Shown here piece after piece: positions 27,114 to 35,167 of a DNA stretch of 49,778 bases; position 1 is the first letter of the stretch; every line of letters begins with the position of its first letter. The stretch comes from a candidate division KSB1 bacterium (GTDB lineage Bacteria > Zhuqueibacterota > Zhuqueibacteria > Zhuqueibacterales > Zhuqueibacteraceae), in contig JAPDQB010000050.1 in the NCBI GenBank assembly GCA_034506175.1, forward strand, positions 1 to 49,778, read 5' to 3'. Under the pieces are notes generated by a model, which was not told the origin of the DNA, ran no database searches, and saw only the letters and a list, made by a program, of their open reading frames with translations. The translations under genes and the position numbers were made by a program.

Positions 27114-28616
27114 TCAAATCAGAAGCTTGTTCGACCTCCACAACCAAGCCCCAACTGGAATTCCATACTCCGCCCATTTCACCCATCCCGGCTCCTGCCA
27201 GAGGCCGGATTGAACATAACTTTCCAAAACCCAATACGAAAGAAAAACTGTGGCGCTGAGCAGCCAAAGCGGTGTGATCAGGCTCTGATATAACGTAACG
27301 CGATTTTCAAATTGCAGACATAAAAACGGCAGCAGCCAAATCAAATACCACGGCTGCAAAGTCGGCGACAAGAGGAAAAACGCGCTGAGCATGACGATAA
27401 AAACCGCAATCCCATCCACTTCCGAAATTCCGAATTTAAAGGTTCGCCACAACAAACGGACATAAACGAACATAAAAACGCCGCCACAGATGGCTTTCGA
27501 GATGATCAAGGCCAAATCGATGCGCCGGGTGGTGAGCGCCTCAATGGTGACATCCCAATGGGGTGGAATCATCAACGACTTGACCAGCCCATCCGGCAAC
27601 AGGAAATGAACGGCGGAAAAGATGAGCGAAAAAAATCCGTCGTTGAAGCGCCATTTGTCGGAATAAACCTGCAAGCCCGACCACAGCTTTTCTCCCGCTG
27701 CAGCAAACGGAGCATAACTAACGGCTATAATGAGAATGAATAAGGCCGCGAGCTGCCAGGCTTGTTTTAAATTCAAATCCTTCCACGCCGCCAAAAGAAT
27801 AAAAGGCAAAAAGAGCACGGCGAAAAATTTGATCAGAAAGCTCAGCGCCAGAAAAATAGTGGCAAAAAAATACTTTTGTTGCAAGAGAAAAATGAGGGCG
27901 AAAACCAGCGTGAGCGCGCCGGCGCCGTCGGTGTGGCCGCTGCCGGCAATTTCGACAATTGGCAGCGGATGCCAGGCATAAAGAATCGCCCAGCGCGGAT
28001 CAAGTTTCACCTGTTCGAGCAGGCGAAAAAGAACGAGCACGAGACATAAATCAGCCAGCACGAAGATGAGTTTCAATCCGATAAAAGATTGAAGATCAAA
28101 AAGCTGGCCTATCTTCCGGCCTGTCCAAAACAAAAGCTGCAAAAACGGCGGGTAGACACTGTGAACGTTTTTGTGATCCATCTTCGGATAGATCGTCGCG
28201 TCGCGAAACCCGGCCAGCTCCTCGGCCTCCGGCGGGAACGAGTAAGGATTAACGCCGTGATCGACGAGTTGCGCATCCCACAGATAACGATAAACATCGT
28301 TCGAGAGCCAGGGCGATTGCCCCAGCAGCGCCAGGCGGAAGAGAACCGCGCCAGCAAAAATAACGAGCAGGGCAATTCGCTTGTCGCGGCGATTCGGCGC
28401 GGCCGCTTTGACCGTCATTGCCGCGGCGAGCAGCAACACAAACAGCGCGGCGAGCAGCACAAAAAAATGGCGCAAAATTTCCGTGATGCGATCCGGCGCG
28501 TTGGCGATGCCGAGACGGCTGAGAAAAAGATAAAGCACAAACGAAACACTGCCGATGAAAGCCAATATGAGATTGGAGTATTGGCCGAGTTTTGCAAAAA
28601 GATTTCGGAATAACAT
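27114..28616 (-). CDS. Polytopic GT-C type glycosyltransferase (mannosyltransferase-like)
   Basis: A 500-residue integral membrane protein with about 12 hydrophobic segments. The first large extracytoplasmic loop has SNDVYRYLWDAQLVDHGVNPYSFPPEA, with the acidic residue pattern of polyprenol-phosphate-dependent GT-C enzymes (GT87/MptA-like). HPLPIVEIAGSGHTDG in a later loop also fits that group. Such enzymes add a hexose from a lipid-linked donor to a glycolipid or glycan on the outer face of the inner membrane. ATG 28616 has no clear ribosome-binding site, so the start is uncertain. It lies 106 bp upstream of GH16 and 239 bp downstream of the TPR lipoprotein gene. Confidence 0.85.
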   Translation of the reverse strand: MLFRNLFAKLGQYSNLILAFIGSVSFVLYLFLSRLGIANAPDRITEILRHFFVLLAALFVLLLAAAMTVKAAAPNRRDKRIALLVIFAGAVLFRLALLGQSPWLSNDVYRYLWDAQLVDHGVNPYSFPPEAEELAGFRDATIYPKMDHKNVHSVYPPFLQLLFWTGRKIGQLFDLQSFIGLKLIFVLADLCLVLVLFRLLEQVKLDPRWAILYAWHPLPIVEIAGSGHTDGAGALTLVFALIFLLQQKYFFATIFLALSFLIKFFAVLFLPFILLAAWKDLNLKQAWQLAALFILIIAVSYAPFAAAGEKLWSGLQVYSDKWRFNDGFFSLIFSAVHFLLPDGLVKSLMIPPHWDVTIEALTTRRIDLALIISKAICGGVFMFVYVRLLWRTFKFGISEVDGIAVFIVMLSAFFLLSPTLQPWYLIWLLPFLCLQFENRVTLYQSLITPLWLLSATVFLSYWVLESYVQSGLWQEPGWVKWAEYGIPVGAWLWRSNKLLI

Positions 28617-28721
28617 TCGAAGTCGGATACTCGCAAAGGTATTCAGTGTAGATAAACTTCATGTCATTCCGTGAGAATGTTCAAATGCGTTTATACACCC
28701 ATCTTAATGAAAAAGGGTTTC

Positions 28722-28762
28722 GTAGTAGTGCCTTCAGGCACCGATCCTGAAGGGTCTACTAC
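28722..28762. repeat. Dispersed hairpin element, compact copy (GTAGTAG/CTACTAC)
   Basis: Arms GTAGTAG-TG-CCTTCAGG (28722-28738) and CCTGAAGG-GT-CTACTAC (28746-28762) pair apart from a 2-nt internal mismatch, with a 7-nt loop. The left arm plus its next bases (GTAGTAGTGCCTTCAGGCAC) matches 19 of 20 bases of the complement of 32997-33016. Confidence 0.75.
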
Positions 28763-28820
28763 TAAAGCTTATCTTCGTGGTAATCTTTTTGGTGGCAAGA
28801 CGATAGCGCTAAATACAAGA

Positions 28821-28844
28821 AAGATTCTTCCGGAATGATATGAC
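28821..28844. repeat. Dispersed short repeat, AAGATTCTTC type
   Basis: AAGATTCTTCCGGAATGATA resembles 4920-4939, and the complementary-sense TGTCATTCCG lies at about 28661-28670 in the same gap. The whole 239-bp interval 28617-28855 therefore consists largely of dispersed elements, with no gene. Confidence 0.45.
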
Positions 28845-28855
28845 ATTTTTTAAAG

Positions 28856-30070
28856 CTAATTGAGTTGTGGCGTATTCGGCAGCCTCGCCAAATACGCTTT
28901 GGCCGCCGGGTGATCCGGCGCGAGCTGCAACGCCTTTTGCCAGGCGTGGCGCGCCGCCGCAAAGTTTTTGGAAATGGCGTATACGACGCCGAGATTCATC
29001 CAAATGTCCACCAGCGAGGGATCGTGCCGCAGAATCATTTGATATTGGTTGATGGCCGCCGTGGTGTCGCCTTTGATCAAATATAAATTGGCAATATTGT
29101 TTTGAATGTCCATGTTGCTGGGCGCGAGATACGCGGCGACTTTGTAGGCGTGCATGGCGTCGTTGTAGCGACCGACGCGGCGCAGCGCAAACGCCAGCGT
29201 GGCATGCGCCATCGGATCGTTCGGCAGCGAGCGAATGGTATTTTGCAAGTGCTCGATTTTGGCGTCTTCGGCGCGCACCCGCTCGGCTTCGTCGAGATAC
29301 TTTTTTGCCTCCTCCTGGCGGCCAAGATTCGCCAACGCCTGGCCATAGTTATATTGCGCGCCGCGATACCATGGCATCTTGTCGACGACTTCGCGCAAAA
29401 GCGCCAGCGCCTCTTCGTATTTCCGGCTTCTCACCAAAAGCTCGCCGACGAGATAGCGATATTCCAAATTATCCTTTTCGATTTGCGAGGCTTTTCGCGC
29501 ATGCCACAACGCCTTGTCAATTTCGCCTTCGTCTTCGAGCAGCAAGGCCAGACTGAAATGCGCCGGCGCGTAGAGGCTGTCGCGGGCAATCGCGTTTTGA
29601 AAGGCGTATGCCGCGCTGTCGACTTTTCCCAGCTCGACGTAAGCGCGGCCCATGCCGCGCCACGGAATCGCCGCCGGATTGATCGCCAATTCTTTTTGAT
29701 AATAGCCGATGGCCCGGCGATACTCCTGCTGGCGATAGGCGTTGTTGCCGAGATTGTTCCAGACGCCGCGATAACTTGGCTCCAATTTAAGAACTTGGCG
29801 GTAAGCCGCTTCAGCTTTTTGCCACTGGCCCAGTTCCGAATAAATGCGCGCGTACAGGAAGTAAACGTTTGAGCTTTGAGGCGTGAGCTTTTTCGCGCTG
29901 TCGGCCAGCATCAGGGCAAAATCAAATTCATTTTGACGCAGCGCCGTCTCGCCCTGGTGCAACAAAAATTCGCTGCGGGCGATCAGCTCGGGAGATTCGT
30001 CGGTTTTAGAGCTGCAACTTATACTGAGAAAGACGGCAAGATGAATAACAAGCAATAACGGCTTGATCAT
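28856..30070 (-). CDS. TPR-repeat lipoprotein
   Basis: A 404-residue protein made almost entirely of about ten tetratricopeptide repeats (for example WQKAEAAYRQVLKLEPSYRGVWNNLGNNAYRQQEYRRAIGYYQKELAINPAAIPW). The N-terminus MIKPLLLVIHLAVFLSISCSSKTDE looks like a lipoprotein signal with Cys about residue 19, although the lipobox is not perfect at -3. ATG 30070 is selected, since the further 46 codons upstream translate a dispersed inverted repeat (HKAHKEKIKTFFVSFVPLW), a typical false extension. No strong ribosome-binding site is seen. TPR lipoproteins serve as assembly scaffolds; the partner is unknown. Confidence 0.85.
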   Translation of the reverse strand: MIKPLLLVIHLAVFLSISCSSKTDESPELIARSEFLLHQGETALRQNEFDFALMLADSAKKLTPQSSNVYFLYARIYSELGQWQKAEAAYRQVLKLEPSYRGVWNNLGNNAYRQQEYRRAIGYYQKELAINPAAIPWRGMGRAYVELGKVDSAAYAFQNAIARDSLYAPAHFSLALLLEDEGEIDKALWHARKASQIEKDNLEYRYLVGELLVRSRKYEEALALLREVVDKMPWYRGAQYNYGQALANLGRQEEAKKYLDEAERVRAEDAKIEHLQNTIRSLPNDPMAHATLAFALRRVGRYNDAMHAYKVAAYLAPSNMDIQNNIANLYLIKGDTTAAINQYQMILRHDPSLVDIWMNLGVVYAISKNFAAARHAWQKALQLAPDHPAAKAYLARLPNTPQLN

Positions 30071-30096
30071 CGCGCTGCTTTGACCACAAGCACCCC

Positions 30097-30119
30097 CTGG
30101 CCTGCGGCAGGGCAGATTT
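30097..30119. repeat. Short dispersed repeat, copy 1 (second copy 31708-31730)
   Basis: The 23-bp segment with core GGCCTGCGGCAGGGCAGA agrees at 20 of 23 positions with 31708-31730 (core TGCCTGCGGCATGGCAGA). Both lie in non-coding DNA. Confidence 0.45.
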
Positions 30120-30120
30120 A

Positions 30121-30188
30121 ACCACAAAGGCACAAAGGACACAAAGAAAGTTTTGATTTTTTCTTTGTGAGCTTTGTGCCCTTGTGGT
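30121..30188. repeat. 29-bp inverted repeat upstream of the TPR lipoprotein
   Basis: Arms 30121-30149 (ACCACAAAGGCACAAAGGAC then ACAAAGAAA) and 30160-30188 pair at 26 of 29 positions around a 10-nt loop. It would form a long hairpin in the leader of the TPR lipoprotein mRNA. Translated on the minus strand it gives an HKAHKE...FVSFVPLW peptide. Confidence 0.75.
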
Positions 30189-30241
30189 GTAAAAATCTTC
30201 ATGCGCATGATATTTTTTCAGGATAATAGTATAAAAATCTT

Positions 30242-31009
30242 TTAATCCGCATAAAGATTCCGGCGATCGGCCTTTGTCAGCTCCACCAAAAAACCGGCGA
30301 TCTTTTGCGTGAGCGTTTCAAAATAAAGCCTGCCTTTTTCCGGCGTTGCGGCTTGGGGATTGCCGATGCCGGTGTCTTTCGTCACGCGCAGCCAATCGCG
30401 CTGCGTCCAGGCCCAGCCCTCGCGGAAGGCGCGCACGCTGAATTTTCTTGCGGCGCCGTCGCCGGCTTCGGAAAGCGGCAGAACCAATTCCGGCGCAAGA
30501 TATTGCATCAAGCTCGTTTCCATTTCGCCGGCGTGATCGCCGGTGTCGCTGAAAAATTCCGCAAGATCGAGGCAGCGATACCAGTCCAGCGTGCAAATAA
30601 AGAGATCATGTTTCGGCAGCAACTGGCGGATCATTTGTTTGAAATCGTTGCCGCCATGCCCATTCAGCACGACGAGTTTCGGAATGCGTTGCCGCGCCAA
30701 CGAGGTGGCGATATCATTGAGCACCGCGAGCTGTGTGCTCGGGTTCATGTTGAGCGTAAGCTTGATATCGAGCTGGCCGGTATTGACGCCGAACGGCACG
30801 GTTGGCAAAGCGATCACGCGGGCGCCCTGTTCCCACGCCAAACGCGTTGCCTCCACCGCAATGCGTTCGCTTTCGATATTATCCGTGGCGTAGGGCAGAT
30901 GATAATTGTGGGCTTCCGTCGCGCCCCACGGCAAGACGGCGACTTCATAAGCGGTTTCTTTGACGGTTTTCCAGGTTGCTTCTGCCAAAACAAAAGGGCG
31001 GCCGGGCAT
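30242..31009 (-). CDS. Creatininase-family amidohydrolase
   Basis: A 255-residue metal-dependent hydrolase. The family's metal ligands are visible: Glu and His in GATEAHNYHLPYATDN (residues about 29-44, also the Asp), the His of NGHGGND (about 115-121) and the Glu of DHAGEMETSLM. Family members cleave cyclic amides or N-formyl or amide bonds (creatinine amidohydrolase, FAPy deformylase, mycofactocin MftE). The substrate here is unknown, and no mycofactocin or creatine genes are nearby. ATG 31009 follows GAGGAG about 9 bases upstream. The gene is isolated between the TPR lipoprotein and a decayed toxin-antitoxin locus. Confidence 0.92.
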   Translation of the reverse strand: MPGRPFVLAEATWKTVKETAYEVAVLPWGATEAHNYHLPYATDNIESERIAVEATRLAWEQGARVIALPTVPFGVNTGQLDIKLTLNMNPSTQLAVLNDIATSLARQRIPKLVVLNGHGGNDFKQMIRQLLPKHDLFICTLDWYRCLDLAEFFSDTGDHAGEMETSLMQYLAPELVLPLSEAGDGAARKFSVRAFREGWAWTQRDWLRVTKDTGIGNPQAATPEKGRLYFETLTQKIAGFLVELTKADRRNLYAD

Positions 31010-31029
31010 GATGCAGGTCTCCTCATAAG

Positions 31030-31179
31030 CTAATCAAGACCGAAGAGCATGTCGCGCGTAAAGCGTCGAGCTTGATGGATGATACGAACAACCAAAACTT
31101 CATTGCCGAAAATGCGAAAAACGATGCGGCAGGAGTTGATCAACTTTTGCGACGAGATTGACGCGAACGAGGTACTTTG
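31030..31179 (-). pseudogene. C-terminal remnant of a RelE/ParE-type toxin
   Basis: One minus-strand frame reads KLINSCRIVFRIFGNEVLVV then RIIHQARRFTRDMLFGLD before a TAG at 31032-31030. This matches the last third of RelE/ParE mRNA-interferase or gyrase toxins, where S-Y-R-I-V-Y-R and V-x-I-x-x-V-x-H-x-A-R are the conserved strands. No start codon and no N-terminal half exist in this frame; upstream sequence belongs to the antitoxin. It is therefore a truncated, presumably inactive toxin gene. The call rests on motif recognition by eye. Confidence 0.6.
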
Positions 31180-31447
31180 CGGGCACGGCCCATCTCCTGT
31201 AAAGCTTCGTCTAAATCTTGCACTCTTCCGGCAGCAATATCAGCTTCACCAACCGCAATTTGGCGGGCAAGATTTTCGGCGGCAAGGTCATTAAAAACTT
31301 TTTGACATCCCAAAGCAAAGCCATGGGTTTGCCATCTTTGGTAATCAAGAATGGTTGGCCGGAGCGTTTGGTCTCTGCAATAATTTTATTCGTTTTCGCT
31401 TGAAGGTCGGCAATCGTTATCGTGTTTCTTTGAAGAAACTCCAGCAT
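31140..31447 (-). pseudogene. Phd/YefM-type antitoxin, frameshifted
   Basis: Begins at ATG 31447 with AAGGAGG 8 bases upstream: MLEFLQRNTITIADLQAKTN, then RSGQPFLITKDGKPMALLWDVKKF, the N-terminal DNA-binding part of a Phd/YefM antitoxin. After that the frame becomes unrelated (ending at 31211), while the neighbouring frame continues sensibly as NDLAAENLARQIAVGEADIA then AGRVQDLDEALQEMGRARK to a TGA at 31142-31140. The switch falls at an A5 run (31293-31297; T5 in the coding sense). One extra base there restores a protein of about 102 residues. Mutation, sequencing error or slippage are all possible. Confidence 0.7.
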
Positions 31448-31610
31448 GAGAAAAACCTCCTTGAGTTTTTGTCGATCGCCCGGAATCACATACCATCGCC
31501 AATATAAATAGGCCATATATGATAGTCAAGAGGTTTTCTGCCAAGACAAATGACACCCTGGAAAATAAAGGGGACTTTTAATTTCAACTGCGCTTCATAA
31601 TAAAAAAACA

Positions 31611-31684
31611 ACCGCCCGGATCGATGATGAAACGACGCGCCGCCGATGCAACTGGTGGCGCTGTCAAACCACAATCCGGACGGT
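31611..31684. repeat. Nested inverted repeats (two-stem structure)
   Basis: The outer stem ACCGCCCGGAT (31611-31621) pairs with ATCCGGACGGT (31674-31684) at 10 of 11 positions. Inside it GCGCCGCC (31637-31644) pairs with GGTGGCGC (31654-31661) at 7 of 8. It could be a structured RNA, an IS end remnant or a dispersed element. Confidence 0.45.
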
Positions 31685-31707
31685 TTCACACCGCGACGAA
31701 GTTCGAC

Positions 31708-31730
31708 CTTGCCTGCGGCATGGCAGACTT
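31708..31730. repeat. Short dispersed repeat, copy 2
   Basis: Matches 30097-30119 at 20 of 23 positions; the core is TGCCTGCGGCATGGCAGA. Confidence 0.45.
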
Positions 31731-31803
31731 GGGCAACAGGCTTTGCAAATTTTGAAACACGTCCTTGCCCACGTCAAACTTCACTTGTGATAGAGAGCAG
31801 AGC

Positions 31804-31858
31804 GCGTGGCGCAAAGCGTATCACCACTTGGCTCTTTGCGCCATGCTCTTTGCGCCAT
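31804..31858. repeat. GCTCTTTGCGCCAT direct repeat and inverted partner
   Basis: GCTCTTTGCGCCAT occurs twice in tandem (31831-31844 and 31845-31858), and GCGTGGCGCAAAG at 31804-31816 complements the first copy at 12 of 13 positions. It is a palindromic intergenic element just beyond the PorV/PorQ stop and might serve as a transcript end for that operon. Confidence 0.55.
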
Positions 31859-31890
31859 GACCTCTCGCGCGACTATCCTTCACCTCAGAA

Positions 31891-32937
31891 TCAGAATCCA
31901 AAACTGAAAGTAAAGCGGTTGACGTTGTCAAATACACCGAAACTGGTGTACGAATAGTCGACTTTTAAGCTGCCCTGGCTGCCCATTTTGGTTTTCAGGC
32001 CGGCGCCAAAGGAGGCGCCTTCTTCGGTGTCATCGCTGGCCCCGATCGCATAGCCGCCGCGCAAAGCCACGACGTTGGAAAAGACATACTCGCCGCCGAA
32101 TTTCACATGCTCCTGGAAGTCACGTGGTCGCTCGGTATCGACGGAAAGCAGAAAAGAATGCTTGTTTTTATCCATGCGGGTCAAGTCAATCAAGTCCATC
32201 GACAAGCCAATGCGGAAGGTAAGCGGCAACTCGAAGCTTTCTTCAGCGTAGGTCAAATCTCTGGCGAAGTTTCTCGCGGTCATGCCGAAGTTCAGGCTTT
32301 TGAATCCGGTTTTATAAAAAATTCCGAAGTCAAAGGCAACGGCATTGGCCTTGTTATCCTCGCGCCGCACAGAAGTGCCTTGCAGTTGCACCGCCGAGGC
32401 GCCGAGGTCTTCTTGAACATACTTGACATTACCGCCAAAGGAGAAGCGGTCGGAGACGGCAAAAGCATAACCCAGGCCAATGGACAAAGCTGAGGGGCTA
32501 AATTTGCCCAACTCGCGATAACCACTTGTCGAGCTGGCATCGCGAATCGTTTCCTCAAATTCGCCGTAATCCACCGAAACCACGTTCAAGCCAAAAACGC
32601 CGTAAGCGCCATCGGCCGGGCGAAGGGCTATGGCGCCGTAGTAATAATTGAAATCAACGATCCACTGCGTTTGACCAAGCGAGATATTGACGTTATTTTT
32701 CAACCAGCCCAGCCCCGCGGGGTTGTAGAACATGGCCATGGAAGTCACTTGATCTTGAGCCGTCATGGTGTTGCCCATGGCGGAAGCCCGAGCGTCCAAT
32801 GAGACACTCAGAAATTTCATGCCGGTTTGCGCGCGCTTTTCTGTTGGGGTCTCATTCGTGGCCTGTCCGAAAGCCATGGAGACCATCAACAGCGCGAGGG
32901 CGCCAACCAAAACAGAAGTGAGAATATTTTTTTTCAT
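31891..32937 (-). CDS. PorV/PorQ family outer-membrane beta-barrel protein
   Basis: A 348-residue protein with signal peptide (residues about 1-25, ending MAFGQ) followed by the family signature KFLSVSLDARASAMGNT and MAMFYNPAGLGWL, then alternating beta strands ending in NRFTFSFGF, a C-terminal Phe as in many barrels. PorV/PorQ proteins are outer-membrane components or shuttles of the type IX secretion system; many paralogues exist in FCB genomes, so a direct T9SS role is inference. ATG 32937 is preferred because GGAG lies 6 bases upstream. It is the last gene of the TonB-FN3/T9SS-PorV run, separated from the FN3 gene by a dispersed hairpin. Confidence 0.88.
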   Translation of the reverse strand: MKKNILTSVLVGALALLMVSMAFGQATNETPTEKRAQTGMKFLSVSLDARASAMGNTMTAQDQVTSMAMFYNPAGLGWLKNNVNISLGQTQWIVDFNYYYGAIALRPADGAYGVFGLNVVSVDYGEFEETIRDASSTSGYRELGKFSPSALSIGLGYAFAVSDRFSFGGNVKYVQEDLGASAVQLQGTSVRREDNKANAVAFDFGIFYKTGFKSLNFGMTARNFARDLTYAEESFELPLTFRIGLSMDLIDLTRMDKNKHSFLLSVDTERPRDFQEHVKFGGEYVFSNVVALRGGYAIGASDDTEEGASFGAGLKTKMGSQGSLKVDYSYTSFGVFDNVNRFTFSFGF

Positions 32938-32956
32938 AGTTTTCTCCAAAAGGTTC

Positions 32957-33016
32957 GTAGTAGCCCATTTAGGGGCACATGATACAAGACTCGAAAGTGC
33001 CTGAAGGCATTACTAC
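32957..33016. repeat. Dispersed hairpin element, longer copy (GTAGTAG...TACTAC)
   Basis: Begins GTAGTAGCCCATTTAGGGGCAC and ends GTGCCTGAAGGCATTACTAC. The complement of the last 20 bases matches 28722-28741 at 19 of 20 positions. It fills most of the gap between the FN3/T9SS gene stop and the PorV/PorQ start. Confidence 0.7.
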
Positions 33017-33019
33017 AAA

Positions 33020-35140
33020 CTACCGAATGATGACAAACTTCTTGATGGTTTTCTGGCCATTGGATTTGTCCTCGATCACCGCCACGTAAACGCCGCTGGC
33101 GACGACCTGCTTCGAGGCGGTCGATTGATCCCAAAACTCGTCGCCGCTGCCGTTGGTGTGCTCAATGGTGTGGACCAATTCGCCGAGCTGGGTGTAAATC
33201 TTGATCGTGCACTGACCCGGAATGTCATAGAACGCCAACTGATTGCCCAGGTTGTTGCGTCCGGGGAAGCGAATATCCTCACTGGCCGCGAGATTATACG
33301 GGTTCGGAACGATACGGACTTGCCTTAAGCTCGCGCCCGGCGCGCGCTTCAAGCTTGCCGGCAAATAAGTTTGTGTGTAATAACGGCCGCTTTTCAATCT
33401 CACCCCGGTTGGTGTTTTGCCGGTGGGGTCGGTGTTCACGTTGCCTACGGCTTGGATATAGTAGAAATAGCCGACGCCGCGCTCCAGGTTATTGGTGTCG
33501 TCATAGCTGCGCGCGGTTGCCGGTAATGAGGCAATCAAAACATAATCATAGTCGTCTTGGTATTGCTTCGCCTTGCGATAAATTTCCCACCCGGTCACGC
33601 CCGTGCCGGAATGCTCCCACGCCAAACTGATCTTACCGACGCCAGAGGTCACCGTAAACTTGGAAGGGGGTGCCGGTGGCGCCGGAATCTTCATGCCGGA
33701 TTTCCAGTTGGCGATGGCGCGCTCGAACATTTGGAAGATGGAATCGCGCGAAGTCATCACCCATTGGTTTTTGGTCATCGAAATCGTTCTACCACCGACG
33801 GTGTAGGGAATGAGGATGTTGTCTTTGTTCGCGCCACCGGCTTTATAGGCCCGGCCAATGGCCAGCTTAGCGGGGGAACTGAGACCCGCTGCGCCTTCAC
33901 CGACAACAAAAGTTACGCTTTGGCCGATATTCAGCGTATAAGGGCCAAAACCTTCGCCCATGGCCCAACCGCCCTCATCATACCGGCCAAAGGCCTGGGC
34001 CGGATCCTTCGTCGGTTTGTCGAATTCTCCGGTGGGTTCAACTTCATACGCATGAGACCGTACCAATTTCGGATTGTTTGGTCCCGGCCGGCCTTGCTGC
34101 AGGAAGTTTTCGTACTGGCGCTGCATCAAACCATTGTTAAATTCATCGGTCACCAGATCCGGATCGTCGCTGCCTTTAACGCCCATGGTGGATGGCTGAG
34201 CTGGGTCATCGGTTTTATCCGTGGCGGATTTGTCGGCATGAATGTAGACGCGGCCCACCATGTGAGCAGAAGCCAGGCGCCCGGTGACATCCGGGACCGG
34301 CGCGCTCGTCCAATGCTCGGCCCACATCGGCCCGCCAAGAGATTGAAAGTCAGTTTGAAAAACCGAATGCCCGCCCCAGGCATACATCGCGCGGAAGGTC
34401 AAGCCATAATCGTTGAACCCGTCGCCGATGACGTCGTTCATCGTAAATTTTCCCCACGGCGCACCGTTGCCGGTCACCCACGAAGCGGCGTCGTGCGTCG
34501 CATAACGTGTGATCAGGTAGAAATAGACGCCTTCAAGCGGGCGATTGAGCTCGATCTCGGCATCGCGATCAATGTTGCCGGTATTGGTAAATTTGTACTC
34601 GATGATGTGGTAGGAATCATGATATTCCTGGCTGAACGCATGAATTTTTTGCTCAACGGTAATGCCGACCCGGCTGTTGGCGGTAATGCGAATCATGCGG
34701 TCTTCAACAAGGTTCGGATCAACTTTATCGATGAAGACAAATTGTCGGAACGATTGCGCGCCGTCAACTTCAACTTTGGGGTCATATTTGGCAACGACTT
34801 CACTGGAGACACCAAAGAATTGAACTTCACCGCCGGAACGCGGGCCGATACCGGCCAGTTTGAACGGAAAAACCCGACCTTTTTCGTCGGTAAAATTCCT
34901 GACACCGACCCACAAGGCGTTCGCCCGTGTATTGCCGGGACGATGATCGATCGCCGGATAAGACACTGGCGCATTGTCGAACGGCTCCTGCTCACGGGTG
35001 GCGCCGCCCTCGGAGTACGGCGACCACATCGAGCCGACCGTCATCCACTTGAACTCAAACTGGGCCTGCGCTTCGCCTAGGCACATCAGCAGGAAAAGCA
35101 GCAGAAAGATTGTAGAAAATTTTTTTAAGCTTAATTTCAT
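33020..35140 (-). CDS. Large secreted protein with fibronectin III and T9SS sorting domains
   Basis: A 706-residue secreted protein of unknown function. The signal peptide is residues about 1-26 (ending GEAQA). The first about 480 residues are a beta-rich region without recognised catalytic motifs. A fibronectin type III domain (SKFTVTSGVGKISLAWEHSGTGVTGWEIYRK) lies at about 500-590, and a C-terminal segment starting VRIVPNPYN and ending SGVYVAVIEDKSNGQKTIKKFVIIR resembles a T9SS sorting domain. ATG 35140 is chosen for its AAGGAGG site. Encoded between a TonB receptor and a PorV/PorQ protein, it is probably a surface protein working with the receptor; its ligand is unknown. Confidence 0.82.
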   Translation of the reverse strand: MKLSLKKFSTIFLLLFLLMCLGEAQAQFEFKWMTVGSMWSPYSEGGATREQEPFDNAPVSYPAIDHRPGNTRANALWVGVRNFTDEKGRVFPFKLAGIGPRSGGEVQFFGVSSEVVAKYDPKVEVDGAQSFRQFVFIDKVDPNLVEDRMIRITANSRVGITVEQKIHAFSQEYHDSYHIIEYKFTNTGNIDRDAEIELNRPLEGVYFYLITRYATHDAASWVTGNGAPWGKFTMNDVIGDGFNDYGLTFRAMYAWGGHSVFQTDFQSLGGPMWAEHWTSAPVPDVTGRLASAHMVGRVYIHADKSATDKTDDPAQPSTMGVKGSDDPDLVTDEFNNGLMQRQYENFLQQGRPGPNNPKLVRSHAYEVEPTGEFDKPTKDPAQAFGRYDEGGWAMGEGFGPYTLNIGQSVTFVVGEGAAGLSSPAKLAIGRAYKAGGANKDNILIPYTVGGRTISMTKNQWVMTSRDSIFQMFERAIANWKSGMKIPAPPAPPSKFTVTSGVGKISLAWEHSGTGVTGWEIYRKAKQYQDDYDYVLIASLPATARSYDDTNNLERGVGYFYYIQAVGNVNTDPTGKTPTGVRLKSGRYYTQTYLPASLKRAPGASLRQVRIVPNPYNLAASEDIRFPGRNNLGNQLAFYDIPGQCTIKIYTQLGELVHTIEHTNGSGDEFWDQSTASKQVVASGVYVAVIEDKSNGQKTIKKFVIIR

Positions 35141-35167
35141 ACCTTTCCTCCTTCTTAGCACCTGTTA

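Larger units (their letters stand above)
31448..31890. other. 443-bp gene-free interval with several palindromes
   Basis: Between the antitoxin start and the PorV/PorQ stop no convincing gene is seen. The interval holds a nested inverted-repeat structure (31611-31684), one copy of the GCCTGCGGCA repeat (31708-31730), and a direct/inverted repeat based on CTTTGCGCCATG (31804-31858). Confidence 0.6.

Noticed and set aside
31486..31689. 67-codon minus-strand frame with KVPFIFQGVICLGRKPLDYH
   Set aside because: It starts within the nested palindrome region, has no ribosome-binding site and ends inside the antitoxin leader; it looks like translated intergenic repeat.
33557..35080. 507-codon plus-strand frame opposite the FN3/T9SS gene (a similar case lies at 35999-37399 opposite the TonB gene)
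   Set aside because: The minus-strand genes have signal peptides, ribosome-binding sites and recognisable domains; these plus frames are codon-bias shadows.
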